The notes under the pieces: generated by a model
What the model saw: the letters and a program-made list of their open reading frames with translations, nothing else
Told to the model about the DNA's origin: nothing
The model's database searches: none
In this document: one piece after another, positions 19,489 to 28,140 of the stretch
Layout: every line of letters begins with the position of its first letter
Position numbering within the stretch: position 1 is the stretch's first letter
Program-made: the position numbers and the translations under genes
Source: Candidatus Acidiferrales bacterium
Lineage (GTDB): Bacteria; Acidobacteriota; Terriglobia; Acidiferrales; UBA7541
Length of the DNA stretch: 33,990 bases
Assembly: GCA_030037225.1 (NCBI GenBank)
Contig: JASHRU010000184.1
Span: forward strand, 1-33,990
Direction: 5' to 3'

Positions 19489-20940
19489 ATGACCACCAGC
19501 CATCAGGCTACTTCCTCCTACGAAACCGGATTTTTCCTCAAAGGTAGCTTCCAGACTTCCGGCAAACCCGTCGAGATTCGCTCGCCCTACGACAATCAGG
19601 TGGTCGGCGTCACCTTTGAGCCCGACGAGCGCCAGGTGGAAGCGGCCGTGCACGAGGCTGTCGCGGTTTTCTCCCAGATGGCCAAGCTGCCCTCGTTCCG
19701 CCGCGCGGAGCTCCTGCGCAGAATCGCCGATGGCATCGACGCCCGCCGGGAAGACTTCGTGCGCACCATGGCGCTCGAAGCCGGCAAACCGCGGAAAGCC
19801 TGCGCCGTGGAAGTGGACCGTGCCGTCTTCAACTTCCGCGCCGCCGCGGAAGAGGCCGTGCGCATGGGCGGCGAGCTTCAGCGGCTCGACCTGATGTCTT
19901 CGACGAAAAACCGCTGGGGAATCGTGCGGCGGTTCCCGGTCGGCCCGGTGCTGGCCATCACCCCGTTCAACTTCCCGCTGAACCTGGTGGGACACAAAGT
20001 GGCCCCGGCCTTCGCCGCGGGTTGCACCATCGTCGTGAAACCCGCGCCGCAAACACCTCTCTGCGCGCTGCTTCTGGCGGAGGCGGTGCACGAGGCTGGC
20101 GCTCCCGCGGGCTCGATTTCTGTGCTGCCCTGCTCGAACGCGCAAGCGGAGGGCATGGTACGCGACGAACGCTTCCGGATGCTCAGCTTCACCGGCAGCA
20201 CCGCCGTAGGCTGGAAACTGAAAGCCATCGCCGGCCGCAAGCGCGTGGCGCTCGAACTCGGCGGCAATGCGGGCGTGATCGTGCACGGCGACGCTAACCT
20301 CGAACTCGCAGCCGACCGTTGCGCGCAGGGAGGATTCTCCTATGCCGGGCAGACCTGCATTTCGGTGCAGCGCATCCTGGTGCACCGCTCGGTGGAGAAA
20401 AAATTCACGGAACTGCTTGTCGATCGCGTCAAGGCCCTCGTGGTCGGCGATCCGCTGGATCCGGCGACCGACGTCGGCCCCATGATTTCGCGCGGCGCCG
20501 CCGAGCGCGTGGACGACTGGGTGGGCGATGCCATTTCCGGCGGCGCCCGGGCGCTCTGCGGCCGGCGGCGGCGCGACTCGATTTTCGAGCCTACCGTGCT
20601 GGTGGATACGAAGCCCGGCATGCCGGTGAACTGCGAGGAAATTTTTGGGCCTGTGGTGACCGTGGCGCCCTACGACTCGTTCGACGAGGCTATCTTGCGA
20701 ATCAACGATTCGCGCTTCGGCTTGCAGGCTGGCGTGTTTACGCGCGACATCGGCAACATCTTCCGCGCCTACGAGCAAATTGAAGTCGGCGGACTGATGA
20801 TCAACGAAGTCCCCACCTTCCGCGTGGATACCATGCCCTACGGCGGCTCCAAAGAATCCGGGCTGGGCCGCGAGGGCCCTCGCTATGCCATCGAGGAGAT
20901 GACCGAACCGCGCCTGCTCATGCTGAATCTGGAAGCGTAG
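19489..20940 (+). CDS. NAD(P)-dependent aldehyde dehydrogenase family protein
   Basis: 'ITPFNFPLNLVGHKVAPAFAAGCTIVVKPAPQTP', 'SFTGSTAVGWKLK', 'ALELGGNAGVIV', catalytic 'YAGQTCISVQRILVH', 'EEIFGPVVTV', 'PYGGSKESGLGREG'. Confidence 0.95.
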   Translation: MTTSHQATSSYETGFFLKGSFQTSGKPVEIRSPYDNQVVGVTFEPDERQVEAAVHEAVAVFSQMAKLPSFRRAELLRRIADGIDARREDFVRTMALEAGKPRKACAVEVDRAVFNFRAAAEEAVRMGGELQRLDLMSSTKNRWGIVRRFPVGPVLAITPFNFPLNLVGHKVAPAFAAGCTIVVKPAPQTPLCALLLAEAVHEAGAPAGSISVLPCSNAQAEGMVRDERFRMLSFTGSTAVGWKLKAIAGRKRVALELGGNAGVIVHGDANLELAADRCAQGGFSYAGQTCISVQRILVHRSVEKKFTELLVDRVKALVVGDPLDPATDVGPMISRGAAERVDDWVGDAISGGARALCGRRRRDSIFEPTVLVDTKPGMPVNCEEIFGPVVTVAPYDSFDEAILRINDSRFGLQAGVFTRDIGNIFRAYEQIEVGGLMINEVPTFRVDTMPYGGSKESGLGREGPRYAIEEMTEPRLLMLNLEA

Positions 20941-20956
20941 CGAAGATTCGGCAGCG

Positions 20957-21694
20957 ATGAAGCGAGCCGTCACCCGCGAGCGGAACAAGACCTACTACCG
21001 CGTCCTGCACACGCCGCTGTGGATCTGGGTGTTCTTTATCCTGCCCGGAAATCTCACGTACGCCTTGTACACAAAAGGCCCCGACGCGCGGCATCTCTAT
21101 TGGTTGCTCGCGGTCGTGGCCGTTTGCGTCTGGCGAGGATTCGCCGGACGCCTGCCGGGATGTGAGTTCCAGCCGTATGTGACGCACTGGGGCCTGAACC
21201 AGCCGAACCTGCCCTACCGCGTGGTCTGCTACACCGCCGCGTGGGTCGATTTGCTCGTGCCGTTCGCCCTGAATGCCCTCGGACTCATCTTGGCGGTCAC
21301 GACAGGCCAGTGGCGGCTGGGCGAACTGTATCGCTGGCTCTATTTTCCGCTGGCGGCCCTGATCGTGTTGGGAACGCTGCTGGACCTGACGCCGCGGGCT
21401 CGCCGCAGCACGCTCCACGAGGGCGCGGAGCGGGCCTGGTTCTACGTGGCCGCATGGACGGTGGTTCCGGCGCAACTCGCTGCGTGGGCCGCGTGGAGGC
21501 TCGGCGGCCGGCTCGGAGTCCTCGCAGCCACTCTGGCCTGGCTGCGGTTTGCGGCGTTCTTCGGCACGACGGCAGTGATTCTCTGGCTGGGCATCACCGA
21601 GCGGCTTCCTCGCACCGCGCGTTATGTGGAGCCGACAGGCGTTCCGGCGATGGAAGGTTCGCCCGGATCGTCCCTCGATGTCGTAGAATCCTGA
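20957..21694 (+). CDS. Uncharacterised polytopic membrane protein
   Basis: 245 aa with about six hydrophobic segments; 16 bp after the ALDH stop; no family recognised. Confidence 0.75.
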   Translation: MKRAVTRERNKTYYRVLHTPLWIWVFFILPGNLTYALYTKGPDARHLYWLLAVVAVCVWRGFAGRLPGCEFQPYVTHWGLNQPNLPYRVVCYTAAWVDLLVPFALNALGLILAVTTGQWRLGELYRWLYFPLAALIVLGTLLDLTPRARRSTLHEGAERAWFYVAAWTVVPAQLAAWAAWRLGGRLGVLAATLAWLRFAAFFGTTAVILWLGITERLPRTARYVEPTGVPAMEGSPGSSLDVVES

Positions 21695-21708
21695 CCGGCT
21701 CTTGCCGG
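21695..21708 (+). terminator. Small hairpin directly after the membrane-protein stop codon (weak terminator candidate)
   Basis: 'ccggc tctt gccgg' perfect 5-bp stem/tetraloop followed by 'cattt'; short stem and T-tract. Confidence 0.25.
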
Positions 21709-21742
21709 CATTTGTAACCGAAGAGCTGACGTTTGGCTCTCC

Positions 21743-21786
21743 ATTTTCCGTTTTTCGGTTTTGGGTTTTCGGTTTCTTGGTCTTTC
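21743..21786. repeat. Degenerate 7-8 nt T/G-rich tandem repeat just upstream of fabV
   Basis: 'attttccg tttttcgg ttttggg ttttcgg tttcttgg tctttcg' within the 96-bp intergenic region. Confidence 0.55.
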
Positions 21787-21790
21787 GCCC

Positions 21791-23005
21791 ATGCCACAAC
21801 AGGTCGTAAAACAAAAATCCCGCGGCTTCATCTGCGTCAATGCGCATCCGGAGGGATGCGCGCGCAACGTGGAGCGGCAGGTGGAAGAGGCCCGCGCGGC
21901 ATTGACGCGCGTGGGCGCGGGGCGCACCGCCCGCGCCGGCATTCGCAACGCGCTGGTGATTGGCGGCTCTACCGGCTACGGGCTCGCCTCCCGCGTCGCG
22001 CTGGCCTGGGGCTATGGCGCAGGCACGCTGGGCGTCTTTTTCGAGCGGCCGCCGGAGAGCGACCGTACCGCCACGGCTGGCTGGTACAACTCTGTGGCGT
22101 TCCACCGCCTGGCGCAGCGCGACGGGCTCAAAGCCGCGAGCCTCAACGCCGACGCGTTTTCCGACGAGACAAAACGCGCGGCCTGCGAAATCCTGAGACG
22201 CGAACTGGGGCCCGTGGACCTGCTTGTGTACAGCCTGGCCTCGCCCAAGCGCCAGCACCCGCGCACGGGCATGGTCCACAATTCCGTGCTCAAACCCATC
22301 GACTATCCCTACACCAGCAAGACGATTGACCTCTCCACAAAGAAGATCCATGAAATCACCGTCCAGCCCGCCACCGAACAGGAAATCGCGGACACTGTGG
22401 CCGTCATGGGCGGCGAGGACTGGAAATTCTGGATCGAGGCGCTGCTCGCGGAAGGCCTGCTGGCCGAAGGCGCGCGCACCATCGCCTACTCCTACATCGG
22501 GCCGACGCTCACCTGGCCGATTTATTGGGACGGCACCATCGGCCGGGCGAAACTCCACCTGGAGAAAACGGCGCGGGAACTCGATGCGCTTCTCGCCGGC
22601 CGGTTGCGCGGCAATGCCTGGATTTCCGTGAACAAAGCAATCGTCACGCAAGCCTCCGCGGCCATACCCGTCGTGCCGCTTTATATGAGCCTGCTCTTCA
22701 AGGTGATGCAGGAAGAAGGGATCGACGAGGATGCAGCGGCGCAGATGCGCCGGCTGTACCTGGACGTGCACACCCCGGGAAAAGTCCCCGTTCTCGACGG
22801 CGATCACCGCATCCGCCTCGACGACCGCGAACTGCGTGCCGACGTGCAGGCGGAAGTGACCCTCCTCTGGCCCGAGGTGACGTCGGAGAACCTGCTGGAA
22901 ATTTCCGATTTTGCCGGCTTCGACCGCGGATTCAAGAATCTATTCGGATTCGACGTAGATGGCGTGGACTACTCGAAGCCGGTGGAGACCGACATTAGCT
23001 GGTAG
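21791..23005 (+). CDS. fabV: Trans-2-enoyl-ACP/CoA reductase, FabV type
   Basis: 'KSRGFICVNAHPEGCARNVERQVE', 'NALVIGGSTGYGLASRVALAWGYGAGTLGVFFE', Y-X8-K catalytic pattern 'YWDGTIGRAK'. Start refined to ATG 21791. Confidence 0.95.
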   Translation: MPQQVVKQKSRGFICVNAHPEGCARNVERQVEEARAALTRVGAGRTARAGIRNALVIGGSTGYGLASRVALAWGYGAGTLGVFFERPPESDRTATAGWYNSVAFHRLAQRDGLKAASLNADAFSDETKRAACEILRRELGPVDLLVYSLASPKRQHPRTGMVHNSVLKPIDYPYTSKTIDLSTKKIHEITVQPATEQEIADTVAVMGGEDWKFWIEALLAEGLLAEGARTIAYSYIGPTLTWPIYWDGTIGRAKLHLEKTARELDALLAGRLRGNAWISVNKAIVTQASAAIPVVPLYMSLLFKVMQEEGIDEDAAAQMRRLYLDVHTPGKVPVLDGDHRIRLDDRELRADVQAEVTLLWPEVTSENLLEISDFAGFDRGFKNLFGFDVDGVDYSKPVETDISW

Positions 23006-23013
23006 CGCCGGCC

Positions 23014-24150
23014 TTAGGCTTTCGCCGCTCGCCCTGCGGCAAACTCCCGCAGGAACTTCGCCATCGCCTCGACGGCCTCCAATGGAACTGCGTTATAGAG
23101 CGACACGCGGATCCCGCCGACCGAGCGGTGGCCCTTCAGTTCGATCATGTCCCGCGACTTCGCTTCCGCCAGAAACGCCTTGTCGGTTTCCTCGTCCGGC
23201 AGGCGGAAGGTGATGTTCATGCGCGAACGGCACGGCTTCTCCGCATGCGTCCGGTAGAGGCCGGGCGCGGCGTCGAGCGCTTCGTAGAGCATCTGCGCTT
23301 TGCGGCGGTTGATCTCCTCCATTTTTGCGAGCCCGCCGATCGATTCGAGCAGCCAGCGCGAAACCAGCCCCACCACATATACGGCGAACACCGGCGGCGT
23401 ATTGTAGTGCGAGCGTTCGCGGGCCATCAGGCCGTAGTCGAGGAGCGCGGGCAGGCCCCCGGGCACGCGATCGAGAATGTCGCCGCGAACGATCACAATG
23501 GTCACACCCGCCGGCCCGGCGTTTTTCTGCGCCCCTGCGTAGATGAGCGCGTGGCGCTCGATCTCTATGGGCCGCGAGAGAAAATCCGACGAAGCGTCGC
23601 ACACGAGCGGGACCTCGCCTGAAGCCGGCGGCTCGAAGAATTCCACGCCGTGAATGGTTTCGTTCGATGTGTAATGCACGTAGGCGGAGTTGTGCGAGTA
23701 ATCCGGCTCGTGCGGCGAAGGCGTGCGCACATAGCCCGACGATTTCCCGTTCCAAGCCGCGCGCGCCGGGCCGAACTTCTGCGCTTCCGCCAGCGCTTTC
23801 TCGCTCCATGCTCCCGTCACCAGATAGTCCGCGGCCGGGACCCCGCGCGGGAGAAAATTCATCGGCACCATGGCGAACTGAAGCGAAGCTCCGCCCTGCA
23901 GAAACAGCACGGAGTATTCCGGCGGGATGTCCAGGAGCGTCCGCAGGTTGTATTCGGCCGCGGCCAGCACCCCTTCAAACCACTTCGAGCGGTGGCTGAT
24001 TTCGAGGACGGAAGCGCCCAGTTCGGGATGCGTCACCAGATCGCGCTGGATTTCCTCGAGCACGGGCAGCGGCAGCGCCGCCGGTCCTGCGCCGAAATTG
24101 TAGAGGCGTTTGGTCACGGTGCCGGTCCCGTCAGCAGGGACCGCCACCAT
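23014..24150 (-). CDS. serC: Phosphoserine aminotransferase
   Basis: 'RLYNFGAGPAALPLPVLEEIQRDL', 'LFLQGGASLQFAMVPMNFL', 'YAGAQKNAGPAGVTIVIVR' (PLP Lys), 'IELKGHRSVGGIRVSLYNAV'. Start refined to ATG 24150. Confidence 0.95.
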   Translation of the reverse strand: MVAVPADGTGTVTKRLYNFGAGPAALPLPVLEEIQRDLVTHPELGASVLEISHRSKWFEGVLAAAEYNLRTLLDIPPEYSVLFLQGGASLQFAMVPMNFLPRGVPAADYLVTGAWSEKALAEAQKFGPARAAWNGKSSGYVRTPSPHEPDYSHNSAYVHYTSNETIHGVEFFEPPASGEVPLVCDASSDFLSRPIEIERHALIYAGAQKNAGPAGVTIVIVRGDILDRVPGGLPALLDYGLMARERSHYNTPPVFAVYVVGLVSRWLLESIGGLAKMEEINRRKAQMLYEALDAAPGLYRTHAEKPCRSRMNITFRLPDEETDKAFLAEAKSRDMIELKGHRSVGGIRVSLYNAVPLEAVEAMAKFLREFAAGRAAKA

Positions 24151-24151
24151 T

Positions 24152-24880
24152 CTACTTCGCCCAGATTTTGTCTGCGTCGCTTTCAAATGGGTAGATGTGC
24201 ACCATCCAGCCTAGCACCTGTGGCAGGAACCGCCCGCCGGCGGCCTGGCAGGCTTCCGCCGTGGCAATCGAGCCCGTAAAACCGAACTTGGAGTAGTCCG
24301 CCAGTGCCGGATGCTGTGTGGGAAAGCAGAGGTTCACGTGCTGGTGCCAGCGCGCCACGCTCAGCGGCACGCGCTCGTTTAGCTGGTCTTCCGTAAAGTC
24401 GCGCGGGGCCGTATACATCACGCCGGTCAGCTCCCAGCCGTCCGCGGTGCGCCTGTAGAGGAGCGACGTCGGCTTGGTGGGATCGAACTCGAAATGCGCC
24501 CGCGCGGCTCGCGCGTAATTCGTAAAGTGATATTCATCGAGCGGGATTTCGGGATGGAAGGGTTTGTAGCCTTCATCGATCGCCACGCGCCAATCCTTGT
24601 ATTTCTCGATGCTCGCGCGCAGCGTGGCCAACAGCGCGTCCGCGCGCGCGCGATCTTCTGCCGACTCTGCGCGCGGCGGCGTCCATTTCATATGCAGCGC
24701 CATGGCCCCGTGATGATGGTCGTGGGGCGACATTACGGGCATCTCGCCCGGTGTATCGGACTGCGCGGCGGGAGGTGCCTGCCCGTCTGCGTGTGCCGGC
24801 CGTGTCCGGGCCGTTGCCCCCACAAGGGCGATTCCCGCTGCCAGCACAGCAAAAAGAGAAAGACGGTGCGCGATCTTCAT
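24152..24880 (-). CDS. Secreted His-rich protein of unknown function
   Basis: Signal peptide 'MKIAHRLSLFAVLAAGIALVGATARTRPAHA'; 'SPHDHHHGAMALHMKW', 'RWHQHVNLCFPTQHPALADY', 'GWMVHIYPFE'. Stop lies 1 bp before the serC ATG. Confidence 0.8.
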   Translation of the reverse strand: MKIAHRLSLFAVLAAGIALVGATARTRPAHADGQAPPAAQSDTPGEMPVMSPHDHHHGAMALHMKWTPPRAESAEDRARADALLATLRASIEKYKDWRVAIDEGYKPFHPEIPLDEYHFTNYARAARAHFEFDPTKPTSLLYRRTADGWELTGVMYTAPRDFTEDQLNERVPLSVARWHQHVNLCFPTQHPALADYSKFGFTGSIATAEACQAAGGRFLPQVLGWMVHIYPFESDADKIWAK

Positions 24881-25020
24881 GGCGGCCTCCTGGCTTCTAC
24901 CATGCAGTCACTTACTAGTACGCACGTAGCGATGGGAAATTTCACATGGTGCGGCGGTTCCGCGGACTGCTCCGCCGGGCAACATCGGGAGGGCACTGCA
25001 TGCCGGTCTGAAGGTCAGTC

Positions 25021-25896
25021 CTACGTGCGCGCGGGAGCGGCCGTTGCACGCGCGATGTAGTCGGCCACGTATGAGGCGAAGGCTTCTTCCAGCCGGCGGG
25101 TGATGGGGCCCGGCGCGCCCGGGAACGTGTGCTCCTCGAGCGAGCCGATGCCGATCAGGTTGCGATTGGTCGAGGAAATGAACATCTCATCCGCGCGGCG
25201 AAGGTCGGCGGGCGTGAGCGCACGCTCTTCCATCGGGATGCCGAGCCGCGGCGCGATTTCCAGCAGAATTCCGCGCGTCACCCCTTCCAGGCACCCGGAG
25301 GAAAGCGGCGGCGTCAGCACGCGTCCGCCGGAGACCGCGAACACGTTGGCCGCCGTGCATTCCGCCACCTCGCCTCGTTCGTTGAGCAGAACCACTTCAT
25401 CAAATCCTGCCTTCTGCGCCTCCGCCACATGCCACACATTATTGAGCCACGCGGTGGTCTTCACGCTGCACAGCGGCGAGGCCGAAAAACGCCCGTTGGG
25501 CCGCACCGCCAACCGCGCCGGCTCGCGATAGGGCGGCAGGCCTGCGGTGTAGAGAACCAGGTCCACTTCCGGCAGCCCCTCGTCGCTGCGCCAGAAGCCA
25601 ATGCGGTTGTAAACCAGGTAGATTCGCGCCGTGCCCTCGCGCACCTCGTTCGCGCGGACCACTTCGGCCAGATGGCTGCGGACAAAGTCTGCGCTGTACG
25701 GCATCGGCAGGCGCACGCGTTCCGCATCCTTCTCCAAGCGCCGCCAGTGCCGCTCGAAGGCAAACGCCTCGCCGGAGAATACGCGAAGCGTGGTGAACAG
25801 GCCGAAGCCGTTCAGCAGCCCGGCCTGCCCCGGCGAAAGACGCGACTGCTCGATGGGCAGCAACCGGTCGTTGTGATAGACATACCGATGAATCAT
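25021..25896 (-). CDS. Class IV PLP aminotransferase (BCAT / aminodeoxychorismate lyase-like)
   Basis: 'DRLLPIEQSRLSPGQAGLLNGFGLFTTLRVFSG', 'VKTTAWLNNVWHVAEAQKAGFDEVVLLNERGEVAECTAANVFAV', 'LTPPLSSGCLEGVTRGILLE'. Start refined to ATG 25896. Confidence 0.9.
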   Translation of the reverse strand: MIHRYVYHNDRLLPIEQSRLSPGQAGLLNGFGLFTTLRVFSGEAFAFERHWRRLEKDAERVRLPMPYSADFVRSHLAEVVRANEVREGTARIYLVYNRIGFWRSDEGLPEVDLVLYTAGLPPYREPARLAVRPNGRFSASPLCSVKTTAWLNNVWHVAEAQKAGFDEVVLLNERGEVAECTAANVFAVSGGRVLTPPLSSGCLEGVTRGILLEIAPRLGIPMEERALTPADLRRADEMFISSTNRNLIGIGSLEEHTFPGAPGPITRRLEEAFASYVADYIARATAAPART

Positions 25897-25980
25897 GCGC
25901 GCCCCCGTGCGGCGAAAACCCATTCTATCGCAGCCATTCGGATTGCGGGCACGGTTTGCGGCGGGAGTTGCGTCGCGGCG

Positions 25981-26187
25981 CTACGAAGCCTTGATCCGCT
26001 CCTCGGGCACTTCCACTTCGTCCACGCCGCGGAAGGAAAACAGCAGCCGCACGAGATACACCGGCGGTTGTTCGGAAACCTGCCGCACGATGTGCCCAAC
26101 CGCATCGGTTACGGCAGCCTGAAACGTGACCTTGTTCACGCGCATTCCGGCCAAATTCACGCGCACGGACTGTCCCGGCTGAAACAC
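25981..26187 (-). CDS. Small conserved-looking hypothetical protein (tentative)
   Basis: GTG at 26187: 'VFQPGQSVRVNLAGMRVNKVTFQAAVTDAVGHIVRQVSEQPPVYLVRLLFSFRGVDEVEVPEERIKAS'; soluble barrel-like composition and a 3' end that does not overlap neighbours. The longer ORF (to 26412) would overlap the divergent M28 gene. Confidence 0.45.
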   Translation of the reverse strand: MFQPGQSVRVNLAGMRVNKVTFQAAVTDAVGHIVRQVSEQPPVYLVRLLFSFRGVDEVEVPEERIKAS

Positions 26188-26320
26188 GGCGCCATTCTCA
26201 TGCCGCAGAGGGCCTTTTGCAACCGCAGCCAGGGCCCCGCGGGAGAAAACCTGTTCATCGGCAGGCCCAAGCGGTAAGATGCGCTCCGCCTTCAGTCGAA
26301 GGTGCCTAGGAGATGCGCGC

Positions 26321-28030
26321 ATGACCCCATCCCAGCCCAACGCGCGTCGAGCAGGGACCTGCGCGGCGGGCGTCGCTTTGGCGTTCGCCCTCGCGGTCGC
26401 AGCCTGCTCCACGGTACCGGATCCGAGCCCTCCCGAGGTAGCGCTGAAAAGCTTCAGCGGGCCCGACTTGCTCGCCCATATCCGTACGCTCTCCTCCGAC
26501 GAATATCAGGGCCGTCTGCCGGGCACCGTTGGGGAGCAGAAAACGGTCAAGTACGTCGAGGATCAGTTCCGCTCGCTCTCGCTCGAGCCGGGAAATCCGG
26601 ACGGGACTTACTTGCAGAAAGTGACCCTGGTAGGCATCACGCCAGACCCTTCCATGGCGCTCACCCTCGCGCCCGCAGACAAACCGAAAAAAGAGACCAC
26701 TCTCAAATTTCGCGACGATTTTGTGGCCTGGACCAAACGCCAGGTCGAAGACGCCGCGGTGGACGCGGACGTGGTGTATGTGGGTTATGGCATCACCGCG
26801 CCCGAGTACCAGTGGGACGACTACAAAGGCGCGGACCTGAAAGGAAAGCTCCTCGTCGTGCTGGTAAATGATCCCGGCTACGAGGACGAATCACTTTTCG
26901 GCGGCAAGGCCATGAAGTATTACGGCCGCTGGACCTACAAGTACGAAAAAGCGGCGGAACTCGGCGCCGCCGGTTGCCTGATCGTCCACGAAACCGGCCC
27001 TGCCGGGTACCCCTGGGCAGTTGTGGCGCTGAAGAGCGGCGAGCAGTTCGACATCGCGTCGCCCGACAAGAACGCGGGGCGCGCGGCCGTCGAGGGCTGG
27101 ATCTCCGTCGAACAGGCCCAGAGCCTCTTCAAGATAGCGGGGAAGGACTTCACCGCCATGAAGCAGGCGGCCATGAGCCGCGACTTTCAGCCCGTGCCCC
27201 TGGGCATCCGCGCGCAAATCCATATCCACAATTCCCTGCGCCAGGTCCAATCCACCAACGTCATCGCCAAACTCACCGGTAGCGATCCAAAGCTGCGCGG
27301 CGAATACGTCGTCTATACGGCGCACTGGGACCACTTCGGCATCGGCCCGGCCGTCAACGGCGACAAGATTTACCACGGCGCGCTCGACAACGCCTCCGGC
27401 ACTGGCGCGCTCATCGAAATCGCCCGTGCCTATAAGCAGTTGACCGTCCCCCCGCGCCGCTCAATCCTTTTCCTGTCGGTCACCGCAGAAGAGCAGGGTC
27501 TGCTCGGCTCGCAATACTATTCCGAGCACCCGCTCTATCCGCTGGCGGACACGGCCGCGGACATCAACATGGACGTGATGAACGCGCTCGGGCGCACGCG
27601 CGACATCATCATGATCGGCCGCGGCAGCTCCACGCTCGACGCCGTAGTCGATGCCGCGGCGCAGGAGCAGGGCCGCACCGTCAAACCCGACCAGGAGCCC
27701 GAGAAAGGCTTCTTCTACCGCTCCGATCATTTCAACTTTGTCCGGCAAGGTGTGCCCGCCTTCGACCCCGAAGGCGGCGTGGATTACATCGGCCGTCCGG
27801 AGGGTTGGGGATTGCAGCAGCACGAGCGATACACGCGCGAGGACTATCACAAACCCTCCGATGTGATTAAGCCCGACTGGGATTTGTCCGGCGCCGTCGA
27901 GGATATGCAGCTCTACTTCCTGGTGGGCTACCGCATCGCCAACAACGCGAAGATGCCCGAGTGGAAGCCGGGTGCGGAATTCAAGGCCAAGCGCGAGGCC
28001 GCTCTTCGCGCCGCAGGCAAAATGAAGTAG
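26321..28030 (+). CDS. M28 family metallopeptidase, lipoprotein, with PA-like insert
   Basis: Start refined to ATG 26321; lipobox 'LAVAAC'; 'YTAHWDHFGIG', 'GALDNASGTGALIEIARA', 'SVTAEEQGLLGSQYY', 'INMDVMN', 'YRSDHFNFVRQGVPAF' match M28 metal/catalytic pattern. Confidence 0.93.
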   Translation: MTPSQPNARRAGTCAAGVALAFALAVAACSTVPDPSPPEVALKSFSGPDLLAHIRTLSSDEYQGRLPGTVGEQKTVKYVEDQFRSLSLEPGNPDGTYLQKVTLVGITPDPSMALTLAPADKPKKETTLKFRDDFVAWTKRQVEDAAVDADVVYVGYGITAPEYQWDDYKGADLKGKLLVVLVNDPGYEDESLFGGKAMKYYGRWTYKYEKAAELGAAGCLIVHETGPAGYPWAVVALKSGEQFDIASPDKNAGRAAVEGWISVEQAQSLFKIAGKDFTAMKQAAMSRDFQPVPLGIRAQIHIHNSLRQVQSTNVIAKLTGSDPKLRGEYVVYTAHWDHFGIGPAVNGDKIYHGALDNASGTGALIEIARAYKQLTVPPRRSILFLSVTAEEQGLLGSQYYSEHPLYPLADTAADINMDVMNALGRTRDIIMIGRGSSTLDAVVDAAAQEQGRTVKPDQEPEKGFFYRSDHFNFVRQGVPAFDPEGGVDYIGRPEGWGLQQHERYTREDYHKPSDVIKPDWDLSGAVEDMQLYFLVGYRIANNAKMPEWKPGAEFKAKREAALRAAGKMK

Positions 28031-28046
28031 CGCCGTCAAACGTGTA

Positions 28047-28083
28047 GGGGCACGGCATGCCTGCCGCAGGCTGGCCTTGCCCC
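28047..28083. terminator. Compound hairpin between convergent genes (bidirectional terminator or intergenic repeat)
   Basis: ggggcacggc (28047-28056) / gccttgcccc (28074-28083), 10-bp arms with one mismatch, enclosing gcctg ccg caggc (28059-28071). Confidence 0.5.
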
Positions 28084-28140
28084 AATCGAGGTGGGCGTTC
28101 CTTTCGGGTTATCCCCGCGGGTTCTTGCGCCCTGCCGGCC

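Noticed and set aside
17796-19547. 583-aa plus-strand ORF antisense to the VPS10-like and LolA-like genes
   Set aside because: Opposes strongly supported genes with signal peptides and domain motifs; no recognisable domain.
19441-20988. 515-aa minus-strand ORF antisense to ALDH
   Set aside because: Mirror of a highly conserved ALDH; composition consistent with a codon-bias shadow ORF.
20918-22807. 629-aa minus-strand ORF antisense to the membrane protein and fabV
   Set aside because: Low-complexity, Arg/His-rich translation typical of antisense shadows in high-GC DNA; spans two well-supported plus-strand genes.
24952-24977. Inverted repeat cggcgg...ccgccg between the class IV aminotransferase and the His-rich protein
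   Set aside because: Only 6 bp, 14-nt loop, no T-tract; expected by chance in GC-rich sequence.
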